From assembly GCA_003552985.1 (NCBI GenBank), contig PUPD01000302.1:1-53941 (forward strand): a DNA stretch of 53,941 bases, given 5' to 3'. A program made the translations under genes and the position numbers. Below, one piece after another: positions 26,845 to 37,237 of this stretch. The notes beneath the pieces are model-generated. The model was given only the letters and a program-made list of their open reading frames with translations, did not search any database and was not told the DNA's origin. Each line of letters begins with the position of its first letter. The first letter of the stretch is position 1. Source of the stretch: Spirochaetaceae bacterium. GTDB taxonomy: Bacteria > Spirochaetota > Spirochaetia > DSM-27196 > SLAA01.

Positions 26845-28407
26845 TCAGCGGTCTTCAGCTTGGGCGCCGCTCCACACCCGCGCCGCGCGTCGCACGCGTC
26901 TTCTGCGATACCATGCGCCCGCGACAATTATCGCCAGTGGAATCACTGCCGCGTTGAGGACGGCAGCCAGCCAACCGTGGAAGGCGCGCGCGGCCGGCTG
27001 CGTCACCGCATCGAGACGCCGTTCAGTGGGCGCCTCGCGTCGCAGAACCGCCAGGTCCTCGTTACCGGTCACCCAGTGCGCCGCATTGTCGAGAAACCAC
27101 AGCGTGCCTCGGGGAGCGGCAAGCTGCAGCATATCGCTGAAACTGCGGGACCCTGATACGATTACCACACGCCCTCCTTCGCGATTCTCCGGTCGCTCGA
27201 GGGCAACCGCCAACGGGTATCCTCCGCTGAACCGTTCCTGCGGCGCGGGCTCACGGAGAGCTCCCGGGGAGACCTCGTTCGGATCTTCGAGATACCACGA
27301 CTCGGGCGAGCTCCGCGCCAGCACCGTCGCCTTGAAGCCCACCGGCGTCATTCCCTCGACCACGTCCAGCTCCAGCCGGCTCGGCCACAAAAGGCTTATG
27401 CCCGGGACGGCATGGTTCACGGGGTGCTCCCCGGCCAGGTCCTCCAGGGCCGGCCAGAACGGGTACGGTTCCTCGTCCTCAACGCGCGCATCGCCGACCT
27501 CGCGCTCAACCGGAATGGGCCGGTTACGAGGGTCAAGCACCAGCGCCGGATGCAGGTTGACGCCGTAATCGCCCAGAAGCTCGGTCATATACAACTGCTC
27601 CACGGGCTGCACGCGAGCGCCGATCTCAGGCTCAACCCGCAGCCCGTCGGCGGCGATCACCGCGCCGCCCCCGGCGGCGATAAACGCTTGCAGACGATCG
27701 ACCGCCTCGCTCCCGAGCTCGCTGTTACCGATCACCAGAATGCCCGAGAGAGAGTCGGGGATCGTCTCTCCCGGGTCAACAACCCGCAACCTAAAGCGGC
27801 GCGACAGCTGGTTCGCCGCAAGCTGCAGCGAATCCCGGATCGAGATCCCCGGATCGCCGATCACGACCCCCAGCTCAGGGCGCTCTCCACGCTCCAGAGC
27901 CGCAATCGCGGCGGTAAGCTCGAATTCGATTTCATTGGCGTCGAACGCCAACGGGATCACCTCCCGCCGGTCACGGTACTCCAGCACGATACCGGAATAG
28001 ACCGTCACCGCTTGCTGCTCGGGACCGCGCTGCAACTGGACCCGCTGAGGCACCACGCCGAGCTCTTCCGCCTCGCGTCGCCGGGCTTCCGATTCGTCAG
28101 GGTCCAGGACCCGATACTCGATCCTGCCGCCTGCGCGACCTGCGTACTCTTCGAGATACTCCTCAATATGCCGCGTCTCGACCGTCCGGTCACGCAAGGT
28201 TCCCGACAGATAGTAGCGCACGGCCACCGGGTCATCGAGGCGCTCCCAGACCGCACGCGTCTGCGGCATTACCGAGAACGCCCGCTCGGCGGTGAGGTCC
28301 ACTCGGACCGAAAACAGCATGAGGTTCAGCGCGAGCAACCCCAACCCGGTGAGCACGCTCGCCGCAACCAACCGTCGCCGCAGATCTTCTCGCATCTGCT
28401 CAGTCAC
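26845..28407 (-). CDS. GldG-like ABC-type auxiliary substrate-binding protein
   Basis: GTG start with GTGA overlap; VDLTAERAFSVMPQTRAVWERLDDPVAVRYYLSGTL...EEYAGRAGGRIEYRVLDPD...; TM near both ends. Confidence 0.8.
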   Translation of the reverse strand: MTEQMREDLRRRLVAASVLTGLGLLALNLMLFSVRVDLTAERAFSVMPQTRAVWERLDDPVAVRYYLSGTLRDRTVETRHIEEYLEEYAGRAGGRIEYRVLDPDESEARRREAEELGVVPQRVQLQRGPEQQAVTVYSGIVLEYRDRREVIPLAFDANEIEFELTAAIAALERGERPELGVVIGDPGISIRDSLQLAANQLSRRFRLRVVDPGETIPDSLSGILVIGNSELGSEAVDRLQAFIAAGGGAVIAADGLRVEPEIGARVQPVEQLYMTELLGDYGVNLHPALVLDPRNRPIPVEREVGDARVEDEEPYPFWPALEDLAGEHPVNHAVPGISLLWPSRLELDVVEGMTPVGFKATVLARSSPESWYLEDPNEVSPGALREPAPQERFSGGYPLAVALERPENREGGRVVIVSGSRSFSDMLQLAAPRGTLWFLDNAAHWVTGNEDLAVLRREAPTERRLDAVTQPAARAFHGWLAAVLNAAVIPLAIIVAGAWYRRRRVRRAARVWSGAQAEDR

Positions 28408-29129
28408 TCCTCCGCCCGTGCTAACCGAAGCTCGGCCAGATACAACATCGCTGCGGTGAGCGTTAGGTAGTACCCCACCGAGCCGGTGTCGACTACTCCG
28501 CGGGCAAACCCGCGAAACTGGTGCTCGAGCGATACCGAACGCAGAATCTCGGCCGGCCAGCCGGGTAGATTCACGAACAGCGGCAGCTGGTGCACCGCGT
28601 TCAGCACCAGTAAAACGAGCAGCCCCCCGAGATATGCGCTCACCTGGCTGCGCATTCGGCATGAAACCGCCATCGCGACCGCCACGCTTGCTGCGGCGAG
28701 CAGGACCGCACCGATATACTCGGCCGCGATCGCGCCGAAATCAAACGCGCCGAGCCGCATCACCGAGAGCGGGACCGCCGCTGTGAGCAGCAACATGCAA
28801 AGCACAACGCACATGACTGCCGCAAACTTGCCGAGGACAATGGCTCTATCGCTGAGCGGCGCGCTCCGCAGTAGCTCGAGGGTGCCGGTGCGCCGCTCCT
28901 CGACCCAGGTGCGCATCGTCAACGCCGGGAGTATCACGACGTACAGCACCGGAAAGGCTGCAAAGTAACCGCGCAGGCTCGCCAGATCGGTTCCGAGGAA
29001 GTCGTAGAACCAGACGAACCAGACCGCGGCCGGCACCAAGAACCCGGCTACCACCAGGTAGGGCATGCCGGTAGCGGAATACTGCCGCAGCTCTTTGCGC
29101 AGGACGGTTGTCAGCGCTTGTCGGGTCAT
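28404..29129 (-). CDS. ABC-2 type permease (GldF-like)
   Basis: Multiple TM helices; PALTMRTWVEERRTGTLELLRSAPLSDRAIVLGKFAAV. Confidence 0.85.
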   Translation of the reverse strand: MTRQALTTVLRKELRQYSATGMPYLVVAGFLVPAAVWFVWFYDFLGTDLASLRGYFAAFPVLYVVILPALTMRTWVEERRTGTLELLRSAPLSDRAIVLGKFAAVMCVVLCMLLLTAAVPLSVMRLGAFDFGAIAAEYIGAVLLAAASVAVAMAVSCRMRSQVSAYLGGLLVLLVLNAVHQLPLFVNLPGWPAEILRSVSLEHQFRGFARGVVDTGSVGYYLTLTAAMLYLAELRLARAEE

Positions 29130-30106
29130 CGTCTGCCCCCAACCGCGCCGGAATCGGAAGACCCGTCTTCCGAGCTGGTGAGCTCTCCGAACACCGCTTC
29201 CAGGTCGGTCGAGAGCTCCTGCAGGCCCTCGAGCCTGTAGCCGGCCTCCACCGCCCAATCAAACAGCACGCTACCTTCGATATTGCCGCCGGCCAGCACC
29301 ACCTCCAGACTCCACGGCTTGCCGCCGTCGCCGCGTTCGAGTAGCTCTACCGACTGCACCCCGCTATGCCGCGCGAGGGCGGTCTCCACACCGGCATCCG
29401 CCGGAGCGTGAACCCGCACCCGAAAACGCCTTACCCCGCTGTGTCGGCCGCTAAGCTCCTGCGTAGCACCCGCCCCGGCCACCCTTCCCTGCGACAGGAG
29501 CACCACCCGCTCGCACAGTGCCTCAACCTCTCCCAACAGGTGCGTGGAAAGAATCACCGCCTTCTCGCGCGCGACGCGGCGTAACAGCCCCCTGATCTCG
29601 CGCATTTGGTTCGGATCCAGCCCCGAATGCGGCTCGTCGAAGATCAGAATCGGCGGATCGTGCACCAGCGCCTGGGCGATCCCGAGACGCTGCCGGTACC
29701 CTCGGGAGAGCTCCCGCACCGGTCGGTGCATCACGTCTTCCAGTCCACACTGGTGGGCAACCCGTTCAACGGCAGCGCGGCGCGAGCCGGCAGCCACAAA
29801 ATGCGCCTCGGCTGCGAAGCGAAGCTGCTCGACCACCAGCAGCTCCTCATAGCTCGGGGCGTTTTCCGGCAGATATCCCACCGCCGCTTTGGCATCGGTG
29901 GAATCGCGCCGAATCGATCGGCCGCAGAGAACCGCATCCCCGGAATCCGGAGCGAGCGTTCCGGCGAGCATACGCAGCAGCGTGGTTTTGCCGGCGCCGT
30001 TCGGGCCCAACAAGCCAACGAGATCGCGCTCCCCGACAGTGAAACTGACGCCGTCAACGGCGCGAATCTCACGATAGCGTTTTCTGAGCTCGTGAACTTC
30101 GATCAT
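29126..30106 (-). CDS. ABC transporter ATP-binding protein (GldA-like)
   Basis: Walker A GPNGAGKTTLLR, signature LSRGYRQRLGIAQ, Walker B ILIFDEPHSGLDP. Confidence 0.93.
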   Translation of the reverse strand: MIEVHELRKRYREIRAVDGVSFTVGERDLVGLLGPNGAGKTTLLRMLAGTLAPDSGDAVLCGRSIRRDSTDAKAAVGYLPENAPSYEELLVVEQLRFAAEAHFVAAGSRRAAVERVAHQCGLEDVMHRPVRELSRGYRQRLGIAQALVHDPPILIFDEPHSGLDPNQMREIRGLLRRVAREKAVILSTHLLGEVEALCERVVLLSQGRVAGAGATQELSGRHSGVRRFRVRVHAPADAGVETALARHSGVQSVELLERGDGGKPWSLEVVLAGGNIEGSVLFDWAVEAGYRLEGLQELSTDLEAVFGELTSSEDGSSDSGAVGGRR

Positions 30107-30177
30107 GGTCTCTCTCAGCTACCACGTCTCAACGCGTACCACGGCTTAGCGGGTGAGCTCCCGGCCGTCGGGCTCGA

Positions 30178-31119
30178 TCACTCGTCACGGTACGGCAGTT
30201 GAATCGCCTGGCGGTCCCGCGTCAAGAAGGAATTGGGGAAGACCCTACGCGCCTCTTTGACGAGCAGCTTCAGCTGACCGTCGGCATAGCGGGGGCTGTA
30301 ATGGATCAGCCCCATCCGTTGCACGCCTCCGGCGGCGGCCGCCAGCTCACCCGCATCGGCCGCAGTCATGTGCTTCTTCTCATGCGCGGTTTCGCGAAAC
30401 TCACTATGAAACATTCCTTCACAGATCAACAGGTCCGAGCCGGCGACTTCTCCCGGCAGATCGCTGCGAAACAGCGAATCGGTGATAAACGAGAACTTCC
30501 GGCCCGGCCGCGGTGGACCGAGGACCTGCTCGGGAAGCACTACAGCGTCGTTTTCCAGCGTAACGCGCTCGCCCCGCTGCAGCCGAGCCCACAGCGGCCC
30601 GCGCGGTACGCCGAGCTCAAGCGCACGTTCCGGATGGAATACGCCGGGGCGCTGGTCCTCCTCGAGAATGTAGCCGACACAGGTCCGCGTGTGGTTAAGC
30701 GGAACCGACCGAACCGTGAACCCCTCGCCTGTATATACTACCCCGCCGACGCGCGGATTTTCGATCTCCAGCACCACGATTTCGTAGTTGATGTACATCT
30801 CGAGCACGTCGCGCGCCCAGTCGACGAACTCCTTGATCCGCGGTGGACCGATGATATACAGGGGCTCACTGCGGTCGACCTGTGCCGAAAGCATCAGCAT
30901 CCCGGGGAGACCGGTCACATGGTCGGCGTGCGTGTGCGATACGAATATGGCGCTGATCTTCTTCCAGCGCAGGTTGAGCTCACGCAGCGAGACCTGGGTA
31001 CCCTCTCCGCAATCGAACAGAAGAAGCTCCCCTTCCCGCCGCAGGAGAATTGAGGTGAGGTGTCGCCCCGGCAGCGGCATCACTCCGCCGCACCCGAGGA
31101 CAAAAGCTTCCATGTTCAT
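30178..31119 (-). CDS. rnz: Ribonuclease Z
   Basis: LTSILLRREGELLLFDCGEGTQVSL...IFVSHTHADHVTGLPGML: RNase Z / metallo-beta-lactamase motif. Confidence 0.92.
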   Translation of the reverse strand: MNMEAFVLGCGGVMPLPGRHLTSILLRREGELLLFDCGEGTQVSLRELNLRWKKISAIFVSHTHADHVTGLPGMLMLSAQVDRSEPLYIIGPPRIKEFVDWARDVLEMYINYEIVVLEIENPRVGGVVYTGEGFTVRSVPLNHTRTCVGYILEEDQRPGVFHPERALELGVPRGPLWARLQRGERVTLENDAVVLPEQVLGPPRPGRKFSFITDSLFRSDLPGEVAGSDLLICEGMFHSEFRETAHEKKHMTAADAGELAAAAGGVQRMGLIHYSPRYADGQLKLLVKEARRVFPNSFLTRDRQAIQLPYRDE

Positions 31120-32282
31120 TACGGGGTGACGTCCGCCTCGTAGTCCACGTTGTCGTAGCCGAAACCGTGAATCTGGAGGAACTGTTTGCGATAGTCCTCA
31201 AGATCGGCCAGCTCGTGAATGTTGTCGTTGTTTACAAGCTCCCATCTGCGCCGAACCTCGTCCTGCACATCATCGCGTAGCTCCCAATCGTCGAGCCGGA
31301 TGCGGCCCTCCTCATCGGTCGGGATTTCGTCGCCTCTGTACAGTCGGTCCGAAAACAATCGATAACACTGCTCGATACAGCCTTCCTCCAGGCCCTTTTC
31401 CTGCATTACGCCGGACAGAAGCACGAAGTAGAGCCCCACCGGTATTACCGCACTCGAGCGCGTCACCACCGCCTTGTTGACCGAGACGTATGCCCGCCCA
31501 CCGTACCGCGCCATCCGCTGCTGCAGCTCTTTCGCGGTCTGCTCGAGATGGTCTTTCGCTCGGCCGATGGTACCGTCCCGATAGACCTCACGGGTAAGCT
31601 CGGACCCAATATATGAGTACGCTACGGTCAGCGGGTTCTCTGCAAGCACGCCGGCCTGTTCCAACGCCTCGATCCAGAGCGTCCAGTCTTCGCCGCCCAT
31701 GACCTTCACGGTGGTCTCAATCTCTTCTTCGTTCGCCGGTTCGAGATGTACTTCTCCGATCTCACCCTTCATCAGATCAAGCGACCGGCCGGTAAACGGC
31801 TTCCCGATCGGCTTGAGAACCGAACGATACATGGTTCCGGTTTCCGGATCGGTGCGAACCGGGCTCGCAAGGCTGTAGATCACGAAATCGACCTGACCAA
31901 GATGCTCGCGCACAGCCTCTATTGTCTGCTGCTTTATCTCCTGCGAGAACGCATCGCCATTGAGCGAGACTGAGCGCAACCCGGACTCCCGCGCACACTC
32001 ATCAAACGCCTGCGTGTTGTACCAACCGGCGGTTCCGCTCCGCTTCGCTGAGCCTTCCTTCTCGAACGCCACGCTCACGGTGGTCGCCTCGCAACCAAAG
32101 GCGGCCACGATTCGGGAAGCCAACCCGTACCCGGTTGATCCGCCGATCACCAGTACTCGCTTCGGGCCGTCGACTGAGCCGGCTTGCCGTACGTACTCGA
32201 TCTGCCGGCGAACATGCTCACCGCACCCGACCGGATGCGCGTTCATACAGATGTTATTGCGAATCATCGGCTTAATGACCAT
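31119..32282 (-). CDS. fabV: Trans-2-enoyl-CoA reductase FabV
   Basis: MVIKPMIRNNICMNAHPVGC...RVLVIGGSTGYGLASRIVAAFGCEATTVSVAFEKEGSAKRSGTAGWYN is diagnostic of FabV. Start at 32282 instead of the extended ORF. Confidence 0.95.
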   Translation of the reverse strand: MVIKPMIRNNICMNAHPVGCGEHVRRQIEYVRQAGSVDGPKRVLVIGGSTGYGLASRIVAAFGCEATTVSVAFEKEGSAKRSGTAGWYNTQAFDECARESGLRSVSLNGDAFSQEIKQQTIEAVREHLGQVDFVIYSLASPVRTDPETGTMYRSVLKPIGKPFTGRSLDLMKGEIGEVHLEPANEEEIETTVKVMGGEDWTLWIEALEQAGVLAENPLTVAYSYIGSELTREVYRDGTIGRAKDHLEQTAKELQQRMARYGGRAYVSVNKAVVTRSSAVIPVGLYFVLLSGVMQEKGLEEGCIEQCYRLFSDRLYRGDEIPTDEEGRIRLDDWELRDDVQDEVRRRWELVNNDNIHELADLEDYRKQFLQIHGFGYDNVDYEADVTP

Positions 32283-32479
32283 AGCTGCCTTCCTGTTTCG
32301 GTGTGCCGGGACGATAACGCGTATCAACCCCGGTATCGGGTGTCCGCAAAAACCTAACGCAGAGCGCGAAAAAAGGCAATAACGACCACGCCCGCGCGCG
32401 CACCAAGTCGGCCACACCCCCACGCACTCCGTTGACGAAGCCGCGGCGGGCGAGTACCGTAAGCGCCGGAGGCTGAGGT

Positions 32480-33787
32480 ATGACACTGAGCATTAAGCGC
32501 TGGAATCAGCTTACGGAGGACGAGCAGCGGCGCTTGCTTGCCCGTTCCGAGATCGATATCAATCGCGTTACCCCACAGGTTGCGAAGATCGTAGAGCGGG
32601 TCAGGCAGGAAGGCGACCGGGCGCTTGTGGAGATCACTAGAGAACTGGACCGAGCCGAGCTTGGTGAGCTCGGAGTGCGCGTCACCGCCGACGAGATCAG
32701 GACGGCCGCCGATCAGCTGGAGCCGCAGCTTCGCCGGGCGCTCGATTATGCGATCGAAAACGTCGAACGTTTTCACTCGCAGCAGCGCAGCGAGGCCTTC
32801 CCATTGACCGAGGTTCGTCCCGGGATTCTCGCCGGCGAACGGAGCACGCCGATTGATTCCGCCGGTCTCTACGTCCCGCGCGGTCGGGGAAGCTTCCCGT
32901 CGATGCTCTACATGCTCGCCGTGCCGGCGAGCTTAGCCGGTGTCGAACGCATTGTGGTTGCCACACCGCCGGCGACAGATGGAACGGTAGATCCCGCCTG
33001 CCTGTATGCAGCCGAACGCTGTGGGGTGCATGAGGTCTATCGGGTGGGCGGCGCGCAGGCAGTGGCGGCCCTGGCATACGGAACCGAGAGTCTCAAACCG
33101 GTTGCCAAGATCGTCGGCCCGGGAAGCATGTATGTAGCCGCGGCCAAACATCTTCTGCATCATGTGGTTGATGTCGGCCTCCCGGCCGGGCCGTCGGAGT
33201 CGATCATTCTGGCAGACCGCCATGCCGACCCATGGCGAGTTGCGCTGGACCTTTTGATCGAGGCCGAACACGGTTCCGACTCGCAGGCCCTGCTGATTAC
33301 GCCGAGCACCGCGATTGCGGAGGCCGTTGTTGAGCTGATCCCCGAGTTAGTCGGTCGCGTTCCCGAGCCTCGCAAGACCTATCTACACGACGTGCTCAGC
33401 GGTTACGGCGGCATTATCCTCGCTGAGTCGGTTGAACACGCGGCTGAGATCGTGAACCGGTTCGCGCCGGAACACCTGCAGTTGCAGACAACTGCCCCGT
33501 GGGAGACGCTGTCGTTGATCCGCAACGCCGGAGAGGTGCTCCTCGGGGAGGACACCCCCTTCAGCGCTGCCAACTACGCCACCGGACCGAACGCGGTTCT
33601 ACCGACCGGCGGCACCGCTCGAACTTATTCGGCGGTCTCGGTCCGTGACTTCAGCAAGTACTCCTCGGTGATACACGTGACTCCACGCGGTTATCACGAT
33701 CTAAAGGACCACGTGATCGTTCTCGCCGAGTACGAAGGCTTCTTCAGTCACGCCGAAGCACTGAAGCGCCGAGACGAAACACTGTGA
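32480..33787 (+). CDS. hisD: Histidinol dehydrogenase
   Basis: VGGAQAVAALAYGTESLKPVAKIVGPGSMYVAAAKHLLHHVVDVGLPAGPSE...NRFAPEHLQLQT. Confidence 0.95.
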   Translation: MTLSIKRWNQLTEDEQRRLLARSEIDINRVTPQVAKIVERVRQEGDRALVEITRELDRAELGELGVRVTADEIRTAADQLEPQLRRALDYAIENVERFHSQQRSEAFPLTEVRPGILAGERSTPIDSAGLYVPRGRGSFPSMLYMLAVPASLAGVERIVVATPPATDGTVDPACLYAAERCGVHEVYRVGGAQAVAALAYGTESLKPVAKIVGPGSMYVAAAKHLLHHVVDVGLPAGPSESIILADRHADPWRVALDLLIEAEHGSDSQALLITPSTAIAEAVVELIPELVGRVPEPRKTYLHDVLSGYGGIILAESVEHAAEIVNRFAPEHLQLQTTAPWETLSLIRNAGEVLLGEDTPFSAANYATGPNAVLPTGGTARTYSAVSVRDFSKYSSVIHVTPRGYHDLKDHVIVLAEYEGFFSHAEALKRRDETL

Positions 33788-33824
33788 GCCGGGTCCCAAG
33801 AGCCGGGACGCCGAGTACCGTGCG

Positions 33825-35144
33825 ATGAACGATGCACGATTGCAGGCCGTCGATGCCGGCTTCGCGTATTTCGAGAGCTTCACCAATCTCGAGCGCGACG
33901 CAGGGGCTGCAAGAACGCCGATGCGTCTCGAACGCATGCGCGATCTCCTCAGCTCGTTCGGAAACCCGCAGGAGCGGTTTCGGTCCATTCATATCGCCGG
34001 ATCCAAAGGCAAAGGCTCCACCGGCGCCTTTCTCGCGAGCGTGCTGCGCTCTCTCGGTCATCGGGTTGGGTTCTACACCTCGCCCCATGTCAGGGATTAC
34101 CGCGAGCGGATCACGGTCGACAACGGCTACGCCTCCGAGGTCGTCCTGCGGGATGCCTTCGCCGCGATCCGGCGACACGTCGAGACAACCTATCCGGCTT
34201 CCAACACCGAGCGCCCGACGACCTTCGAGCTTCTGACCCTGCTTGCCTTCCTCGTGTTCCGCGAGACCGGATGCGACTGGGCGGTCGTCGAAACCGGTTT
34301 GGGTGGGCGTTTGGACGCAACCAACGTGCTCCGCCCGCAGGCCTGCGTGCTTACCCGGATCGAGCGTGAGCACGTGGAGTACCTGGGCGACCGCCTGGAG
34401 CAGATAGCCGCCGAGAAGGCCGGTATTATCAAGGCGAAAACGCCTGTGTTCTGCTCAGCCCAATACCCGGAGGTGATCAATGTTATTCGCACCCGGGCTT
34501 CCGAGCTCGAGGCGCCCCTGTTCGAGCTGCCTGCGGCTTTGAGGCTGTGCGACACCACCTTCACACGCGGTGGCATGCATCTGCGTCTGCGGATCGAGGG
34601 CTTCCCGGAGCTCTCGACCGACCTGCGGCTGACCGGCAGTGTCCAGGCGCAGAACGCAGCCCTTGCCGCTTATGCGCTGTTTTCGTTGTTTCCGCAGACG
34701 CCCCTCGCCGCAATGGAAAGCGGGATTTCGGCCGCATGGCTCCCTGCCCGCGGCGAGCTACCGGCCACGGTTCCCCCAATCATGATCGACGGAGCGCATA
34801 CTCCGAACTCGGTGGAAGCGGTAACGGCGGAGTTCTGCAGGTTGTTCGAAGCTCCGCGGACGCTGGTGTTCGGCGCCGTGCGTGGCAAGGATTACCCGGC
34901 GATGGCAGCGGCTTGCGCCGGAGCGTTCGAGCGCGTCATTATCTCGCGTCCGGGACGGTTCAAACCAAGCGACCTAGAGGAGCTCGCCGCGGCATTCCGC
35001 ACGGTGCACCCCAGAGTCGAGCTGTGTCCGGAGGCCGACGAGGCCTGGGCGCGGGTGCGTAGTCACGGCGACCCGGCCCTCATCACCGGCTCGTTCTATC
35101 TGGCAGCCGAGCTTCATGCCGTTCTGGACAAGAGCAGCGACTAG
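33825..35144 (+). CDS. folC: Folylpolyglutamate synthase / dihydrofolate synthase
   Basis: SIHIAGSKGKGSTGAFLASVLRSLGHRVGFYTSPHVRDYRERI...VETGLGGRLDATNV. Confidence 0.93.
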   Translation: MNDARLQAVDAGFAYFESFTNLERDAGAARTPMRLERMRDLLSSFGNPQERFRSIHIAGSKGKGSTGAFLASVLRSLGHRVGFYTSPHVRDYRERITVDNGYASEVVLRDAFAAIRRHVETTYPASNTERPTTFELLTLLAFLVFRETGCDWAVVETGLGGRLDATNVLRPQACVLTRIEREHVEYLGDRLEQIAAEKAGIIKAKTPVFCSAQYPEVINVIRTRASELEAPLFELPAALRLCDTTFTRGGMHLRLRIEGFPELSTDLRLTGSVQAQNAALAAYALFSLFPQTPLAAMESGISAAWLPARGELPATVPPIMIDGAHTPNSVEAVTAEFCRLFEAPRTLVFGAVRGKDYPAMAAACAGAFERVIISRPGRFKPSDLEELAAAFRTVHPRVELCPEADEAWARVRSHGDPALITGSFYLAAELHAVLDKSSD

Positions 35145-35188
35145 GTCTTACACTGGAAGCGCACACCGCATAAGAACGCAAAAGCAGC

Positions 35189-36649
35189 ATGTCACTGAAT
35201 TGGCGTGAGATAGATCTCGTGCTCGACGAGCTGAGCCTGTTAGGGGCACGAGTACAACGCATTGCCCAGCCTCGATTCTCTCAGCTCAGGCTGGAGCTGT
35301 ATCGGCGACGCGAGGCGCTCACGCTGCTGATCGCAATGGAACAGGGGAAGACGCGCCTACATCGCACGGTCGCCGGTTTCAGCAAGCCCGGAACCCCGCA
35401 ACGATTCCAGCAGCTGTTGCAGGCGCGGCTGCGCGGAGGGGCGATCACCGAGATCAAGCACGTCCATCGTGACCGGATCATCCGTTTCGGGATCTCGAGA
35501 GCCGGGGAGCAGTATCAGCTCTGGACCCGTCTCTGGGGCGGCTCGGCAAACGTAATTCTCACCGACGATGAGGGGACGATCATCGACGCGATGTACCGCC
35601 GGCCGAAGCGCGGCGAGGTAAGCGGCAGCGTGTTCTCGCCGCCGCCACCCGACGCTGAGGCCGCACAGAAGGCAGAAGCGCTAGAGGTGCGCCCGTTTCT
35701 CATACAGCCCGCCTCCACCGGTGACGGCCGGTATCCGGTCAGCGCCGCGATTGAAGCGCGTTACGCGACCCTTGAGCACGAGGAACACCTTGCCCGCCTA
35801 CGCCGTGACGCCGACAAGGCGCTCGCCTCTCGAGAAGCGGCGTTGCGCCGTCGCTTCGAAGAGCTGCAACGGCGCAGTAGTGAAGGCGAGCAGAGTGAGC
35901 GCTATAAGGTGATCGCGGATGCGATTATGACGGGGCTGCACCGTGTGGATCCCGGAACCGGCTGGCTCAAAGTCGAGAATCCTTATGATCCGAGCGAGGT
36001 TCTCGAGATTCAGCTCGACCCCACACTGAGCGGCAGTGATAACGCCGAGCGTTATTACCGCAGATACAAGAAGGCACGGGCCTCCCACGAAGCGACCGAG
36101 CACGAGCTCAGCGAAACCACCGCTGCACTCGAACGCGTCCGTACACGGCGGCAACGGGTGCAACAGCTCGGCGATCCAAACGAGCTCGCGGCGCTGATCG
36201 GCACTGCGCGCAAGCGGCGGCAACGCGGGGCGAGCGAAGATCGCGCTCCGGCTGTCCCGGGCCTGCAGTTCCACTCGGGAAAGCTGCAACTCTATCTCGG
36301 CCGTACGGCGATGGAAAACGACGAACTGCTGAGACGACACGTGCGCGGCAACGACCTATGGTTGCATGTTCGCGATCGGCCCGGCCCCTATGTGTTTGTC
36401 AAAACCCCCAAAGGCAAGAGCGTTCCGCTCGAGACGCTCCTGGACGCCGGAAACCTGGCGTTGGCCTATAGCAAAGCCAAGGCCGAAGGACGTGCCTTGA
36501 TCCAATACACGCAGGTAAAGAACCTGCGTAGGGCGAAGGACGGTCCAAAGGGCCGCGTTATCCCGTACCATGAGAAGACGATTGAGGTTGAGCTCGATCA
36601 GGAACGACTACAACGGCTCCGCAGGCCGGGAGATGAGGAGAGCCCGTGA
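35189..36649 (+). CDS. NFACT family protein (RqcH / fibronectin-binding-like)
   Basis: N-terminal NFACT-N-like domain, coiled coil, C-terminal NFACT-R: GNDLWLHVRDRPGPYVFVKTPKGKSVPLETLLDAGNLALAYSKAK. Confidence 0.85.
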   Translation: MSLNWREIDLVLDELSLLGARVQRIAQPRFSQLRLELYRRREALTLLIAMEQGKTRLHRTVAGFSKPGTPQRFQQLLQARLRGGAITEIKHVHRDRIIRFGISRAGEQYQLWTRLWGGSANVILTDDEGTIIDAMYRRPKRGEVSGSVFSPPPPDAEAAQKAEALEVRPFLIQPASTGDGRYPVSAAIEARYATLEHEEHLARLRRDADKALASREAALRRRFEELQRRSSEGEQSERYKVIADAIMTGLHRVDPGTGWLKVENPYDPSEVLEIQLDPTLSGSDNAERYYRRYKKARASHEATEHELSETTAALERVRTRRQRVQQLGDPNELAALIGTARKRRQRGASEDRAPAVPGLQFHSGKLQLYLGRTAMENDELLRRHVRGNDLWLHVRDRPGPYVFVKTPKGKSVPLETLLDAGNLALAYSKAKAEGRALIQYTQVKNLRRAKDGPKGRVIPYHEKTIEVELDQERLQRLRRPGDEESP

Positions 36650-37233
36650 AGGAATCAGATTATGATCAACTGACTAAGGCTGCCGGCCGCACCCTGCTGC
36701 GCGTGGCGCGTGAAGCGCTTCGGTCGGAGGTGGGGAACGCCCCGTTTGAGCCGCCGGAGATCCCGTACGAGTTGGAGCGCCCGGGGGGCGCGTTCGTAAC
36801 GCTTAAGCGCGAGGAGCAGCTTCGCGGCTGCATCGGTGCGCTCGAAAACACCCTCCCGATCTGGCAGACCGTCGAGAAATCCGCAAGACAGGCGGCGACG
36901 ATCGATTACCGCTTTGATCCGGTCCGACCGGAAGAGCTTCCGCAGATCAGGATCGAGGTTTCGGTAATCTCACCGCTCGAGCGCGTCCCGGAGCCGAGAA
37001 ACTCGAGCTCGATCACGATTGGTCAAGATGGGCTGTGCATTCGCTACAAGCAGCACAGCGGGGTTTTGCTGCCGCAGGTAGCCGCAGACCGAGCGTGGTC
37101 CGCGGAAGAGTTCCTGGAGCACGTATGCCTCAAAGCGGACCTCAAACCGGACTGCTGGCAGCGCCCGGAGGCCGAGCTGTTTCGGTTCACTGCCGTGGTG
37201 TTTGACGAGCGCTCGATAGACGTGGAATACTAG
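36646..37233 (+). CDS. AMMECR1 domain protein (AmmeMemoRadiSam system protein A)
   Basis: GGAFVTLKREEQLRGCIGALENTLPIWQTVEKSARQAATIDYRFDPVRPEELPQIRIEVSVISP: LRGCIG motif. Confidence 0.93.
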   Translation: MKESDYDQLTKAAGRTLLRVAREALRSEVGNAPFEPPEIPYELERPGGAFVTLKREEQLRGCIGALENTLPIWQTVEKSARQAATIDYRFDPVRPEELPQIRIEVSVISPLERVPEPRNSSSITIGQDGLCIRYKQHSGVLLPQVAADRAWSAEEFLEHVCLKADLKPDCWQRPEAELFRFTAVVFDERSIDVEY

Positions 37234-37237
37234 GTTT

